Shown here: positions 46,107-55,461 of the stretch, piece by piece
How the letters are laid out: every line of letters begins with the position of its first letter
Numbering within the stretch: the first letter of the stretch is position 1
Assembly: GCF_000235625.1 (NCBI RefSeq)
Contig: NZ_AGTR01000044.1
Span: 105,226 to 169,225 of the forward strand
DNA from: Marinobacter manganoxydans MnI7-9
Lineage (GTDB): Bacteria > Pseudomonadota > Gammaproteobacteria > Pseudomonadales > Oleiphilaceae
Reading direction: 5' to 3'
DNA: 64,000 nt
Notes under the pieces: model-generated
What the model saw: the letters and a program-made list of their open reading frames with translations, nothing else
Database searches by the model: none
Told to the model about the DNA's origin: nothing
Program-made: the position numbers and the translations under genes

Positions 46107-46679
46107 TCAGGAATTGCGCGGATCGGTCTCGGCAACCCAGGGGTAATCCCGGTGGCTGTCGCGGAAGGATAACAGGCTCTCTACACCGGAAAAGTCCACC
46201 AGGTCCCTGAAATCCAGCCAGTCCACCAGGCAATAAAGACAGATGGCCGGATAATTCCATTCCTCGAACTGGCCCTCTTCCGCCATTGCCGACAGCGTGC
46301 GCAAAGTTGTCATGATGCGTTCACGTTGAAGGTTGTAGAACATCAGGTCGGCGCCGGTATCGATTCCGGACTTCTCCGAGAGCAGCAAGGTGACCGCGGA
46401 GTCATTGGCGCCATCGATCATGGTCAGCTGGTTTTCCTGATCCCAGGTCAGCGGATCGCGGCCCTGTTTGGCACTGATGTAACGGGCGATAATCCGGGAA
46501 TCATAGATTTCCTTGCCACCGTCTTCGAGTACCGGAATTTTCAGGGTCGGATTGTTTCGCCGCAGCTCGTCCCGGCCTTCACCATAGATATTGAGATTGA
46601 GGAATTCATAGGGCTCTTCGTCCAGCAGGATACGAATGCGCCGAACGTAAGGTGAAGTAGTGGATCCGATCAGTTTCAT
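46107..46679 (-). CDS. Glutathione S-transferase family protein
   Basis: This 190-residue protein has an N-terminal thioredoxin-fold domain (MKLIGSTTSPYVRRIRILLDE, then NPTLKIPVLEDGGKEIYDSRIIARYI) and a helical C-terminal domain. The IPVLED...YDSR.I segment is the glutathione gamma-glutamyl site. It starts 22 bases after ald on the same strand and is probably cotranscribed with it. The substrate is unknown. Confidence 0.9.
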   Translation of the reverse strand: MKLIGSTTSPYVRRIRILLDEEPYEFLNLNIYGEGRDELRRNNPTLKIPVLEDGGKEIYDSRIIARYISAKQGRDPLTWDQENQLTMIDGANDSAVTLLLSEKSGIDTGADLMFYNLQRERIMTTLRTLSAMAEEGQFEEWNYPAICLYCLVDWLDFRDLVDFSGVESLLSFRDSHRDYPWVAETDPRNS

Positions 46680-46701
46680 GGTTTCTCCGGGGATTTCACA
46701 C

Positions 46702-47820
46702 TCAGGATCCCAACAGGGATTCAGGGTTGGTGTATGGGTGCCCGGTCGCTTCTGCCACTTCCCTGTAGGTCACCTTGCCCGCGGCCACGTTCAGCCCGGC
46801 CCTGAGGTGTTGATCTTCCTTCATCGCCCGATCCGGACCCTTATTGGCCAGGGCCGCCACAAAAGGCAAGGTGACGTTATTCAACGCCAGAGTCGACGTG
46901 CGCGCAACGGCACCCGGCATATTCGCCACGCAGTAATGTACCACACCATCAACAATATACGTGGGATCGTCGTGCGTCGTGGCCCGGGAGGTTTCGGCAC
47001 AGCCACCCTGATCAATGGCAACGTCCACGATAACGCTTCCCTCCGGCATCCGGCGGATCATGTCGCGGGTGATCAGCTTTGGCGCAGAGGCCCCTGGAAT
47101 GAGCACACTGCCGATGACAAGATCGGATTCCGTCACCGCCTGATCGAGAGTCTGGGCCGTTGAAAACAGGGTTGTGATGCGGTTGCCGTAGAGATGGTCC
47201 AGGTTTCTGAGTACGTCCATGTTGCGGTCCAGAACCGTGACCTGGGCACCCAATCTGACCGCCATGGCAATCGCATTCTGGCCGACAACTCCGCCACCAA
47301 CGACCGCTACTCGCGCCGGACTGACACCGGGTACGCCGCCCAATAGCACGCCGCGACCGCCCATGGCTTTCTCCATGCAATGGGCACCGGCCTGGATCGA
47401 CATGCGCCCGGCGACTTCCGACATCGGCGCCAGCAGGGGCAAGTGCCCTCCACGGTCGGTCACTGTCTCATAGGCAATGCAGGTAGCGCCGGACTTCACC
47501 AGGTCGTCCGTCTGCGCTTTGTCCGGGGCCAGATGCAGATAGGTGAAAAGCGTGTGCTCCGGCTTCAGCATGGCCCGCTCTTCGGCCTGGGGCTCCTTGA
47601 CCTTGACGATCAACTCTGCGGTATCGAAAACCTCCCCGGCCGTCTCAAGAATTCGCGCTCCGGCCTGCCGATAATCCTCGTCGGAAAAGCCAATGGCGAG
47701 GCCAGCTCCGGTTTCCACAAACACCTCATGATTGTGGCCGCACAGCTCATGAACGGCAGCGGGTGTCATGCCTACACGGTATTCGCGGTTCTTGATTTCC
47801 CGGGGCACGCCGATTTTCAT
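46702..47820 (-). CDS. ald: Alanine dehydrogenase
   Basis: Ald interconverts L-alanine and pyruvate plus ammonia with NAD. I start at the ATG at 47820, with AGGAGG seven bases upstream, giving 372 residues. The family pattern is complete: [27 protein letters not shown] with substrate Lys, a YLHLAPD segment with His, [11 protein letters not shown] for NAD, and [22 protein letters not shown]. The GST gene follows. No Lrp-type regulator gene is adjacent. Confidence 0.96.
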   Translation of the reverse strand: MKIGVPREIKNREYRVGMTPAAVHELCGHNHEVFVETGAGLAIGFSDEDYRQAGARILETAGEVFDTAELIVKVKEPQAEERAMLKPEHTLFTYLHLAPDKAQTDDLVKSGATCIAYETVTDRGGHLPLLAPMSEVAGRMSIQAGAHCMEKAMGGRGVLLGGVPGVSPARVAVVGGGVVGQNAIAMAVRLGAQVTVLDRNMDVLRNLDHLYGNRITTLFSTAQTLDQAVTESDLVIGSVLIPGASAPKLITRDMIRRMPEGSVIVDVAIDQGGCAETSRATTHDDPTYIVDGVVHYCVANMPGAVARTSTLALNNVTLPFVAALANKGPDRAMKEDQHLRAGLNVAAGKVTYREVAEATGHPYTNPESLLGS

Positions 47821-47900
47821 ACACAACCTCCTGACAGTCCGGATTTGTGAGTATCCATGCATAGTCTAGTCAATGAAGCTTTTCGGTGCGGCCATCGAGG

Positions 47901-49601
47901 CTACCGAAAATAACGATCTACCCCATCCCAAAGCTCTACAGACTCACGAATCTCCGACAGCTTGTTCCACAAGATCTCGCTAAATTCTGGATATTGATGG
48001 TAGAAGCTTTTCGATAAAACCAAATAGCTTGATTCCGTGGAGACCGATGCCGCTACCTTTCGGATTTTTCCAGCAAACTCTGGCCGACTTCTTATGAGAT
48101 GATCGGCGTGCAACGCATCTGCGAGGGCTGTTTTCGCATGCCCACGCAGCAACATGTTCAACTGCCGCTCTACACTGCCGATGACGTGGGTTTCGAGGCC
48201 TTGGAGTTCTGTCAGATTGTCCGTTCCCGATCCCGGAGGTATCGTTAAGGGTGGCTGCAACATGGAAGCATCTACAACGCCTTGATTGATCAGTTGAAAA
48301 GCTGCCAGATCCCAGGTCATTAAAGCCCTGTCTTCATCAGCGTTACCGTCCCGCATCGGGAAGACTCCACGCGCCTCAGTGTCGTCACTGTGCGAGATCG
48401 CTATAAAACCGTCGACCGACTCCCCAAGCGAATAGACGCCTCGTCGAGTCGGCAAAACCCGGTACTCGAATTCCACGCCCAATTGCCGACTAACCATACT
48501 GAGAGCATCTATGGCGATTCCGGTTATCCCGGATTCATCAGCTTGAATAAATGGAAATCGGACCTCCTCAGGAACGGCCACTGTCAGAGACTGCGGCTTT
48601 GCAATGTCTTGATCGACGCCGTCGGTGTCCCCCGCCAGGCCGGTCGATTCCGCTAAAAGCCGGCTCCGATTCTTCTGGAGTTCCTCAATAATGTCCTGGG
48701 ACAACAGCGGCTGATTGTTTTCATCAATACTGATGGACACACCCCCTTGAGCAAGACCCAATCTTTTGACATGTGAACGCCATAGTTGCCAGCGTTCACT
48801 GATTAACGCCACATAAACGGCCCTATCCAGGTGTTTTACAACAGAGGTAAGAACATGACCGGGATACAGATGGTTCTGATTCCGGTCGACACCAATCGCA
48901 AGTTTGTCAGCTTCGGCGGCTGCTGCTAACGCTCCTTTGCCACTGCCACCCGCAGCAGCAAACACGATGTCATTCCCACTGCTGAAAAGCTGCCTCCCGA
49001 GCTCTCTGGCCTTATTTTCGTCGTCCCATGGGCGCTCAGTATATTCAGACAGATAAAGGCTAGTGACCTGCCCGTCCGGCAGTACACGGTTAAATCCGGC
49101 GCGGAACCCAGCCTCCAGCTCTTTGACCGAACGGACCGGGAGCCCACCTAAGAACGCCACTTTCCGGTTCGGGCTATGGTAGGCAGCCAGAACCCCGGCG
49201 AGATAAGCACCGCCCCACTCTCTGAAAATAATTGACCGCACGTTGGGCGCATCTACCTGATAACCAATCGAAATAAAGGTCGTTTGAGGGAAGGATGGCG
49301 CTACAGTCTCGACAATTGACTGGGTTCCACCACCGGGCACGATGATTGGCGAATGCCCCGCTACCGCGAGAGATTCAAGAGACTGGCGGTAATGATCTGG
49401 GTCAGCAGTCGCAACCTGAGCAAACGGAACACCTTTTTCTTGTTCAAACTGTTCCATTCCGGCCAGAAGGCTTTCATTGTAGGAGCCGTCGAGAACAATC
49501 GCCGAATTGAACAGAATGGCAGGTGCAAACGAATCAGAAGGTAATACATCCGCAAAAAGACCGGGGGTCGCGAGCCACAAAAAAAGGATCCATTGTCTCA
49601 T
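47901..49601 (-). CDS. Fusion of BMP-type and family-3 solute-binding domains
   Basis: From the ATG at 49601 (GGAGG upstream) this is a 566-residue secreted protein with a signal peptide to about residue 17. Residues about 25-300 match the BMP/Med family of periplasmic nucleoside-binding proteins (SFPQTTFISIGY, FREWGGAYLAGVLAA, KVAFLGGLPVRSVKELEAGFRAG, IVFAAAGGSGKGALAAA). Residues about 345-560 look like a family-3 binding domain (LTVAVPEEVRFPFIQADESGITGIAIDAL). No permease or ATPase genes are near. It may be a sensor or ligand carrier rather than an ABC-transporter part. ParA lies 62 bases upstream on the same strand. Confidence 0.8.
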   Translation of the reverse strand: MRQWILFLWLATPGLFADVLPSDSFAPAILFNSAIVLDGSYNESLLAGMEQFEQEKGVPFAQVATADPDHYRQSLESLAVAGHSPIIVPGGGTQSIVETVAPSFPQTTFISIGYQVDAPNVRSIIFREWGGAYLAGVLAAYHSPNRKVAFLGGLPVRSVKELEAGFRAGFNRVLPDGQVTSLYLSEYTERPWDDENKARELGRQLFSSGNDIVFAAAGGSGKGALAAAAEADKLAIGVDRNQNHLYPGHVLTSVVKHLDRAVYVALISERWQLWRSHVKRLGLAQGGVSISIDENNQPLLSQDIIEELQKNRSRLLAESTGLAGDTDGVDQDIAKPQSLTVAVPEEVRFPFIQADESGITGIAIDALSMVSRQLGVEFEYRVLPTRRGVYSLGESVDGFIAISHSDDTEARGVFPMRDGNADEDRALMTWDLAAFQLINQGVVDASMLQPPLTIPPGSGTDNLTELQGLETHVIGSVERQLNMLLRGHAKTALADALHADHLIRSRPEFAGKIRKVAASVSTESSYLVLSKSFYHQYPEFSEILWNKLSEIRESVELWDGVDRYFR

Positions 49602-49663
49602 CAGTCTTACCTCCAATACTGCTCTGCAAGGCCTAAACTATGCAGCTACGCCACGACGACAAT

Positions 49664-50410
49664 TCACATGCGTAACTCGGACTGGATTTCCTTCCAGAGC
49701 TTTCTGTAGCTTTGGGCCGGATTGGATCGGGGACTTAAGATTTCGAGGGGTAACCCTTCCTCGCCCATGCGCTCGACGGCGCTTGAATAGGGAATCATCG
49801 CTTCCATGTGCCGATCAAATAGATCTGGAGCTTGCTCGCAGAGCTCCCGGTGGAGTTTCTTACGACGGTCAACCAGAGTAAAAAAAGGTCTCAATTTTTT
49901 TTGACCAAGTTTTTTATCACGAACAAAATCCCGAAACTGAAGCCAGCTATTCATAGAAAGCCAAGTCGGTACCAGCGGTACATAGACGACATCAGCCACC
50001 CTCAAAACCTGCTCGGTAAGACGAGACTGGCCGGGTGGGCAATCCAGCACAACGAGGCTCGTTTCCTCGGCAAGAGGCGCGAGCATGGATTTTAATGGCA
50101 ATGAACGCTCGTCTTCTTCGATACGAATATCCAGGTTCCGAAAACTCTTGTGGGCTGGGATAAAATCCAGACCGGGGTATACGTTCGCTTCGATGAACTC
50201 CGCAATGGGTACTTTGCCCTCCAGAAGCTTTGAAATCTTTTTTCCTTTCCCGGGCTCACCTCCAGAGAGGTAGAAACTTGCAGCACCTTGGGAATCCAGG
50301 TCCCAAAGCAACGTGGAGCAGCCACTTCTGCTGGCCAGATATGCAATATTGACGGCGGAGGCGGTTTTGCCGACACCGCCTTTCGGACTATAGAAGGCGA
50401 TAATTCTCAT
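49664..50410 (-). CDS. ParA/MinD-family ATPase, orphan
   Basis: This 248-residue P-loop ATPase has the deviant Walker A FYSPKGGVGKTASAVN, the A' motif LWDLDSQGAAS and Walker B LVVLDCPPGQ. No ParB, plasmid or chemotaxis genes lie beside it. The only likely partners are the BMP/SBP3 fusion downstream and a possible small ORF upstream. ParA proteins position DNA, protein clusters or membrane systems; the cargo here is unknown. The ribosome site is weak. Confidence 0.9.
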   Translation of the reverse strand: MRIIAFYSPKGGVGKTASAVNIAYLASRSGCSTLLWDLDSQGAASFYLSGGEPGKGKKISKLLEGKVPIAEFIEANVYPGLDFIPAHKSFRNLDIRIEEDERSLPLKSMLAPLAEETSLVVLDCPPGQSRLTEQVLRVADVVYVPLVPTWLSMNSWLQFRDFVRDKKLGQKKLRPFFTLVDRRKKLHRELCEQAPDLFDRHMEAMIPYSSAVERMGEEGLPLEILSPRSNPAQSYRKLWKEIQSELRM

Positions 50411-50430
50411 GGGTCAGAGGCCCCGTTGAA

Positions 50431-50601
50431 TCAGAGTTGTGTTTCATAGTTTACGAAGGCACTCAGAGGTCGCTCAAACCCAACGCTTGCAAAGCGCATG
50501 CTACCTTTGGCTAATCCGATAGACTTATCCAGGTCAACTAGACGCTTCCGCCCTGATGTCGCAGCTTTCTTGCCGAAGCGACGCAAGCAAATACGGGTCA
50601 T
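50431..50601 (-). CDS. Possible small ORF upstream of parA
   Basis: The frame open on the minus strand before parA has good-looking codon use and ends 21 bases before the parA start. From the ATG at 50601 it gives 56 basic residues (MTRICLRRFGKKAATSGRK at the start, ending SAFVNYETQL). The frame extends further upstream without stop, but that part crosses a 12-bp hairpin. There is no clear ribosome site and I recognise no family. It could equally be a decayed gene. The rest of the 375-base gap (50411-50785) shows only the hairpin. Confidence 0.3.
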   Translation of the reverse strand: MTRICLRRFGKKAATSGRKRLVDLDKSIGLAKGSMRFASVGFERPLSAFVNYETQL

Positions 50602-50739
50602 CAGCGAAAAACCATTGGGCTCTTTGAGGATCCAGACGTTGGCTGAGGGAGAGCATTTAACGTTACAGATAAATGCTGGCGTTAGAGAAGCCAGTTTGAA
50701 GTGTTTTCTCGAATCTCGAGACTGCGGGCAAAGCAATGG

Positions 50740-50769
50740 GAAAGTAGCGGTAACTAGACCGCTACTTTC
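50740..50769. terminator. 12-bp hairpin after the nucleotidase gene
   Basis: GAAAGTAGCGGT/ACCGCTACTTTC is a perfect 12-bp stem with a 6-base loop, 16 bases past the nucleotidase stop on the minus strand. No clean T-run follows. The position suggests an mRNA end. Confidence 0.55.
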
Positions 50770-50785
50770 TGCCTTTTCAGGGCAC

Positions 50786-52777
50786 TTACAGGGTGCTAAT
50801 CCGTGAGTCAGTCGCTGAATCATCAGCAATCGTATCCGAATTACTGAACGGTGCCGAATCATCTGGATGGAATTGCTTCAGATATTCTGCGAGTGCATCT
50901 TGCTCAGAACCAGTCTCAGCAAAACTTGCCTGGCCTGGATCATTGGCGCTCATATCAACGCTTGTTGACAGAGAGGCATCAAGCACCAGATCTTCGCGAT
51001 TCGTTGCTGGAATTGGGTATCCGTCGCCTCCACCGGCAAGAAAGTTCAGGGTGACCATTCTGAACGGGCCAGCAGCCTGCACCACACCGGAACTCACTAC
51101 AGCAGTGCCACCAACACTCAGGTCTGTAACCCGACTTCCCACGGCTGCGCCAGGATCATAGCTGAAGCTCAGACCACCGACTTGCGGGAAGCGACCGCCA
51201 CCGATGTCTGATACGCCATGCTCAACAATCGCTTTGAGCTCGGCTGCTGATACATCAACCAGGGTTAGCCCATTGTTGAATGCCAATGCGCTTTGGATAT
51301 CGAACTGTGAGATATCGCCAGTCTCTTTGCCGGCAGCAGGAAAAGACTCTGGTGGGAAGTACTCAATATCCTCGACATCGGTTGAGCCGGGAGGGAAGGC
51401 GAAACTGCCGATATCAGCGCGAATTCCGCCACCATTTTTCAGCGAAATATCTACACTGGCATCATATTCCTGAGCGTACCAGAGGTTGGCATCTGCTGTC
51501 AGATTACCCAGGTTTGTCTCTTCGGAACGAACAGATGAACGCTGACCGTTCAGGTAAACCGAGGTGTTACCCAGAATGTTGCTCTCTTGAGCAACAAGAA
51601 CATCGTTTACAGCCGTAACAATATTATCCACGGTACTGTTTGCGCTGCCATTCACGGCGCTAACCGTCTCATCTTCCGCAGAGTAGACGCCGCTGACGAG
51701 CGGATTGATGCTACTCAAAATAATGCGGCCAGCGGCGTCAAATTCCACCATCAGGCGACCAAGGTACTTGTAATCGCCATCTACGTTTACCAGGACAACT
51801 GGCTCGTTACTGGCACTGTTGTAGATCAACGGGTAAGAGTCAGCCGCGGTATCGCCAGGAAGCAAACGATCATTGTAATCGGCAAGCAGCGTATTAGATC
51901 CACCTCCGACAATGATATCAACCTCGGACAAAAGTGAGGCGAGCTGCTTTTCAACAGCAAGCTGTTGCATATGCGCGAGCAAGATAATCTTATCTACGCC
52001 TGAATCTGTCAGCTCATTGACCGATACCTGAATCTCTGCAGCAAGGTCAGTGATACTGTCATTTGCAGGCAAAACATTAATATCACCGGTCGAGGTAATG
52101 TTTTCCAGCGTCGGCGTTGATGCACCGACCAGGCCAATTTGCTCACCATCTACAGTCACCACTGCATATGCTGCGAGACTGTTAGGCATCGCACTAGCCT
52201 CCTGTCCATCCGAGACTTCAAGGCCGCTAACACTGGTATCGGCTGAAAAATCAAGGTTAGCGCTCAAGTAAGGAAATTGCGCGCCGGACCAGTTGCCATC
52301 CGCGGCGATCAGACCGGCGAATGCTGAGGTTCCGCTATCCAGATCATGGTTACCCACTGCAGATGCTTCGAGCCCCATTGCATTAAGAAAAGCGATATCA
52401 GCCCGACCATCTCCCGGCGTTGCCACTCCAGTAACCGTGGAAAACGAATCATCACTTGAAGCCGTGTAACGGGAACCCGGGATGTAGTTGTCGCCGGAGC
52501 TCACAAAAAGGGTTTTTTCTGGATGCTGGTTGCGCAGGCCATTGACGATCGCAGCGATGTTACCAACATTGGCCAGCGCGTCGACGTTGGAGCCATCCAT
52601 ATCCGCCAGGTGCAACAACTGCAGCTCGAAGGTCTCTTCGTTATTGACCTGATCAGTCAGGTTATTCAAATCATCGCGCAGTGCATTTACATCACTTTCG
52701 TCAGCCGTGTCTGTGCAGGCCGTTAAACCAAGCGCCAGGAATATCAGGCCAGCTTTCGTTGAATTGAGGTATCGCAT
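50786..52777 (-). CDS. 5'-nucleotidase/metallophosphatase lipoprotein
   Basis: This 663-residue protein has a lipoprotein signal with lipobox LTAC ending at Cys21, a short coiled coil and a metallophosphatase domain (LHLADMDGSN, VSSGDNYIPGS, GNHDLDSG, LLAHMQQL). A C-terminal 5'-nucleotidase domain follows (NLTADANLWYAQ, ISLKNGGGIRADI, FNNGLTLVDVSAAELKAIVEHG). It should release phosphate from nucleotides at the cell surface or periplasm. The metal-site text LADMDGSN differs from the classic DxHG pattern. GGAG precedes the ATG. Confidence 0.9.
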   Translation of the reverse strand: MRYLNSTKAGLIFLALGLTACTDTADESDVNALRDDLNNLTDQVNNEETFELQLLHLADMDGSNVDALANVGNIAAIVNGLRNQHPEKTLFVSSGDNYIPGSRYTASSDDSFSTVTGVATPGDGRADIAFLNAMGLEASAVGNHDLDSGTSAFAGLIAADGNWSGAQFPYLSANLDFSADTSVSGLEVSDGQEASAMPNSLAAYAVVTVDGEQIGLVGASTPTLENITSTGDINVLPANDSITDLAAEIQVSVNELTDSGVDKIILLAHMQQLAVEKQLASLLSEVDIIVGGGSNTLLADYNDRLLPGDTAADSYPLIYNSASNEPVVLVNVDGDYKYLGRLMVEFDAAGRIILSSINPLVSGVYSAEDETVSAVNGSANSTVDNIVTAVNDVLVAQESNILGNTSVYLNGQRSSVRSEETNLGNLTADANLWYAQEYDASVDISLKNGGGIRADIGSFAFPPGSTDVEDIEYFPPESFPAAGKETGDISQFDIQSALAFNNGLTLVDVSAAELKAIVEHGVSDIGGGRFPQVGGLSFSYDPGAAVGSRVTDLSVGGTAVVSSGVVQAAGPFRMVTLNFLAGGGDGYPIPATNREDLVLDASLSTSVDMSANDPGQASFAETGSEQDALAEYLKQFHPDDSAPFSNSDTIADDSATDSRISTL

Positions 52778-52999
52778 CTTTTTCTCCAGTGGCTTTCAGT
52801 TTTTGCATGGCGTTTGAAGTCGAACAGCGCCAACTTGGAGCTTATGAATGCGACATGTACTTGCTATGACGAAAAGATGTTCGTTTCGTGACCTTCTTAA
52901 CGTGACTGGTTTGACAGTTGTGCAGTTCTTCTATGTGCAGGCTATTTCCAGGGTTTCGAAAGCATGGCTTACAACGGGCATTCTGAACAAAATCAAAGT

Positions 53000-53033
53000 C
53001 AGTCACGCCATTGTCATGATGACTTGCTAGGGT
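53000..53033 (+). promoter_or_regulatory. Candidate Pho box and -10 upstream of the GGDEF-EAL/PhnD-like operon
   Basis: CAGTCAC-GCCA-TTGTCAT (53000-53017) has the 7-4-7 layout, with 11 of 14 half-site bases matching CTGTCAT. Ten bases later lies TAGGGT (53028-53033), the same spacing as at phoB. The start codon is 104 bases downstream. The 359-base gap between the divergent nucleotidase and this operon shows nothing else convincing. Confidence 0.5.
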
Positions 53034-53136
53034 TTGCGGTGGAGCAACCTGACTGTAACCCCGTTTGCACTCGGGACTGGTTCAGCGCTCGAAATCCTGT
53101 TCGTTACCTGCCCATGATCCTCCAGGTCCTCATTTG

Positions 53137-55461
53137 ATGTCCTTGAAGTCCCATACATCCTTGAGCAACGTCCAGCTCACCATGTTGGTGCTGGCTTTTA
53201 TCGTCGTTCTGTTCTTATGGGCGCTGTTCATCTGGCAAAACTCAACTAAGAGAACGGAAGCTCTCGATTCCCAAATATCGGAAAACCGCAATCTGGCATT
53301 GATAGTTTCAGAAAGCCTCAAACAAATGACGGTTCGAGGCAAGGTGATGGGGCGCCTGCTCCATGGAAATCTCGTATCCAAAAGTGAAGATGAATCCGGT
53401 TTTCTCACGCTGCTTGCAGAGGATCCGGTGTTCAACCGATTCAGCATTTATGACGCGTCCGGTGATCTGCTCTACGCGAGCCACACGGAGTCAGCCAGAT
53501 CGAATCTGCAATCCTGGTTAACAGAGGCCGAAACGCATTTTGCCCATTCAGGCCTTGCACCGCTCCTACCCAACCGCTTGGACGACCCGGCCTATACGCC
53601 CGGGGATCCCGCCTGGAGACTGCCGTTTCTGGTACCGCTGAGCGATTCGGGCTCTTCGCAGCCTAACCTGCTGGTATTGATTGAATTGGACATTGGCTAC
53701 CTCGCCAGCTTGATGCAAAACGTCGAATTGGGTTCTGGCTTCATTCAGATATTGGACTCCGCTGGCAACGAATGGATGCGCGCGAGCGAAAGTGGAATTG
53801 TTATCGGCGGTCCAGCGTTACCAAAGATGTCCCGGCCACAAGAAGGTCGAGTGATCACCAGCGATGCTGTGATCAATTTGCCAGAAGGGCGCTACCAATA
53901 CGTTTCTGTTTCGAGGCCAATAAATGGCTTTACTATAGCCGTGGCACAACCCCTTGAAGAGGTTCTTGCCCCCTTGGCACTCGGCCAGGCAAAGCAACTG
54001 GCTGCCAATACCTTGATGACAGCCCTGGTTGTGGGAATCGTGATCTGGTTGATCCACGGCCTGAAGAAACAGCAACAAGTGCTCGAAGCTTTGCGGACGT
54101 CGGAGCAAAGCAACCGAAAGCTGATTGAACGACTCGAAACCGAGAACGCCCGCAGCAATCGCGCGGCTACCATTGATCACCTCAGCGGACTTCTGAATCG
54201 ACGGCAATTTCTGGACGAAGCAAAGACCTCGGTGCTGGAACAACGCCGTGCACGCCGATTGAGCTCGATGCTTTTTATCGATCTGGATCGTTTCAAGTCC
54301 ATCAACGATTCTCTGGGTCATCATGTTGGGGATATGTTGCTGCAAGCCGTCGCTGGCAGGATCCAGAGAATGCTGGCTCCTGGCGATATCGCGGCCCGTT
54401 TTGGTGGTGACGAGTTTGTTGTCTTGCTGCTAGGTGATCGTACTGAGGCCGGTATCGAACAATGGGCCTCCGCGTTAACCGATCACTTATCAGCGCCGTA
54501 TATGCTTGAAGGTACTGAACTCAATACCAGTTCAAGTATCGGTATCGCGATCAGCCCGAGGGATGGCCAGAGTGTCGATCAACTGACGCGTTGTGCCGAT
54601 GCGGCCATGTACTCTGCCAAAAAAGCTGGCCGTGGCCAGTACCGTTTTTTCGACCAATCTCTGAACGTTACAGACGTAGAGGAGTTTCATCTCGAGCAGG
54701 CCTTTACCGAATCTCTCCGAAATCGAGACTTCCTGCTTCACTACCAACCGCAAGTTTGCCTCGACAGCATGGAAGTGATTGGTTATGAAGCCCTGGTGCG
54801 TTGGCAGCACCCCAGTTTCGGTTTGCTTTACCCGGACAAATTCATTCCGTTATCAGAAAAAACCGGTTTCGTTGTGAAGCTTGGGATGGAGGTGCTTCGA
54901 CTCGCTTGCGTTCAAATCTCCGAATGGCAACAGATGCTTGGTGTCTCAAAACCTATCGCTGTGAACGTCTCCCCTATTCAGCTTTCTCAACCGGATTTCT
55001 GCGCGAATGTGCTCACTATGTTATCCGATATGGGCTTGAATCCGGACTTACTGGAACTGGAGATCACTGAAACAGCCATGCTGGAGAGCCGAGCAGTTGA
55101 GACACTCCACCGCCTCAAACAGGCAGGCATTCGTCTCAGTCTCGACGACTTCGGAACTGGTTACGCCGGCTTTGCCCACCTGGAGGCTGTACCTGTTGAT
55201 AAGTTGAAAATTGACCGCAGCTTGATCAACCGCATATCCAACAGCCACGACGACAGTCCGATTGTCTCCTCAACCATCATCCTTGCCAGACGGATGGCGA
55301 TTCAGGTAGTGGCTGAAGGCGTGGAGACCCATGATCAATTGGTACACCTGAAAGTGGCGGGCTGCCATATTGCTCAGGGTTATTTCTTGGGCAGGCCTAT
55401 GCCGGCGGAAAAGATACTGGATTTCGAGAGAGCTTTTACGGAAAAGGAGAACGTAGTGTGA
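53137..55461 (+). CDS. Membrane sensor with GGDEF and EAL domains
   Basis: From the ATG at 53137 this is a 774-residue protein: a membrane helix at about residues 14-33, a periplasmic sensor domain of about 220 residues (Cache-like), a second membrane helix near 290-310, a coiled coil, a GGDEF domain with intact GGDEF at residues 423-427, and an EAL domain with EALVRW at 551-556. The inhibitory RxxD site is absent (APGD). LEITETAML, DDFGTGYAG and VVAEGVET are present, so both synthesis and breakdown of c-di-GMP are possible. Its stop overlaps the GTG of the PhnD-like gene, so the two proteins are probably partners. Confidence 0.92.
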   Translation: MSLKSHTSLSNVQLTMLVLAFIVVLFLWALFIWQNSTKRTEALDSQISENRNLALIVSESLKQMTVRGKVMGRLLHGNLVSKSEDESGFLTLLAEDPVFNRFSIYDASGDLLYASHTESARSNLQSWLTEAETHFAHSGLAPLLPNRLDDPAYTPGDPAWRLPFLVPLSDSGSSQPNLLVLIELDIGYLASLMQNVELGSGFIQILDSAGNEWMRASESGIVIGGPALPKMSRPQEGRVITSDAVINLPEGRYQYVSVSRPINGFTIAVAQPLEEVLAPLALGQAKQLAANTLMTALVVGIVIWLIHGLKKQQQVLEALRTSEQSNRKLIERLETENARSNRAATIDHLSGLLNRRQFLDEAKTSVLEQRRARRLSSMLFIDLDRFKSINDSLGHHVGDMLLQAVAGRIQRMLAPGDIAARFGGDEFVVLLLGDRTEAGIEQWASALTDHLSAPYMLEGTELNTSSSIGIAISPRDGQSVDQLTRCADAAMYSAKKAGRGQYRFFDQSLNVTDVEEFHLEQAFTESLRNRDFLLHYQPQVCLDSMEVIGYEALVRWQHPSFGLLYPDKFIPLSEKTGFVVKLGMEVLRLACVQISEWQQMLGVSKPIAVNVSPIQLSQPDFCANVLTMLSDMGLNPDLLELEITETAMLESRAVETLHRLKQAGIRLSLDDFGTGYAGFAHLEAVPVDKLKIDRSLINRISNSHDDSPIVSSTIILARRMAIQVVAEGVETHDQLVHLKVAGCHIAQGYFLGRPMPAEKILDFERAFTEKENVV

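Noticed and set aside
50498-50806. Plus-strand frame in the gap between parA and the nucleotidase gene
   Set aside because: It crosses the 12-bp hairpin, has no ribosome site, and its sequence is unlike any family.
52848-53030. 60-codon plus-strand frame upstream of the GGDEF-EAL gene
   Set aside because: It overlaps the candidate Pho promoter and lacks a ribosome site.
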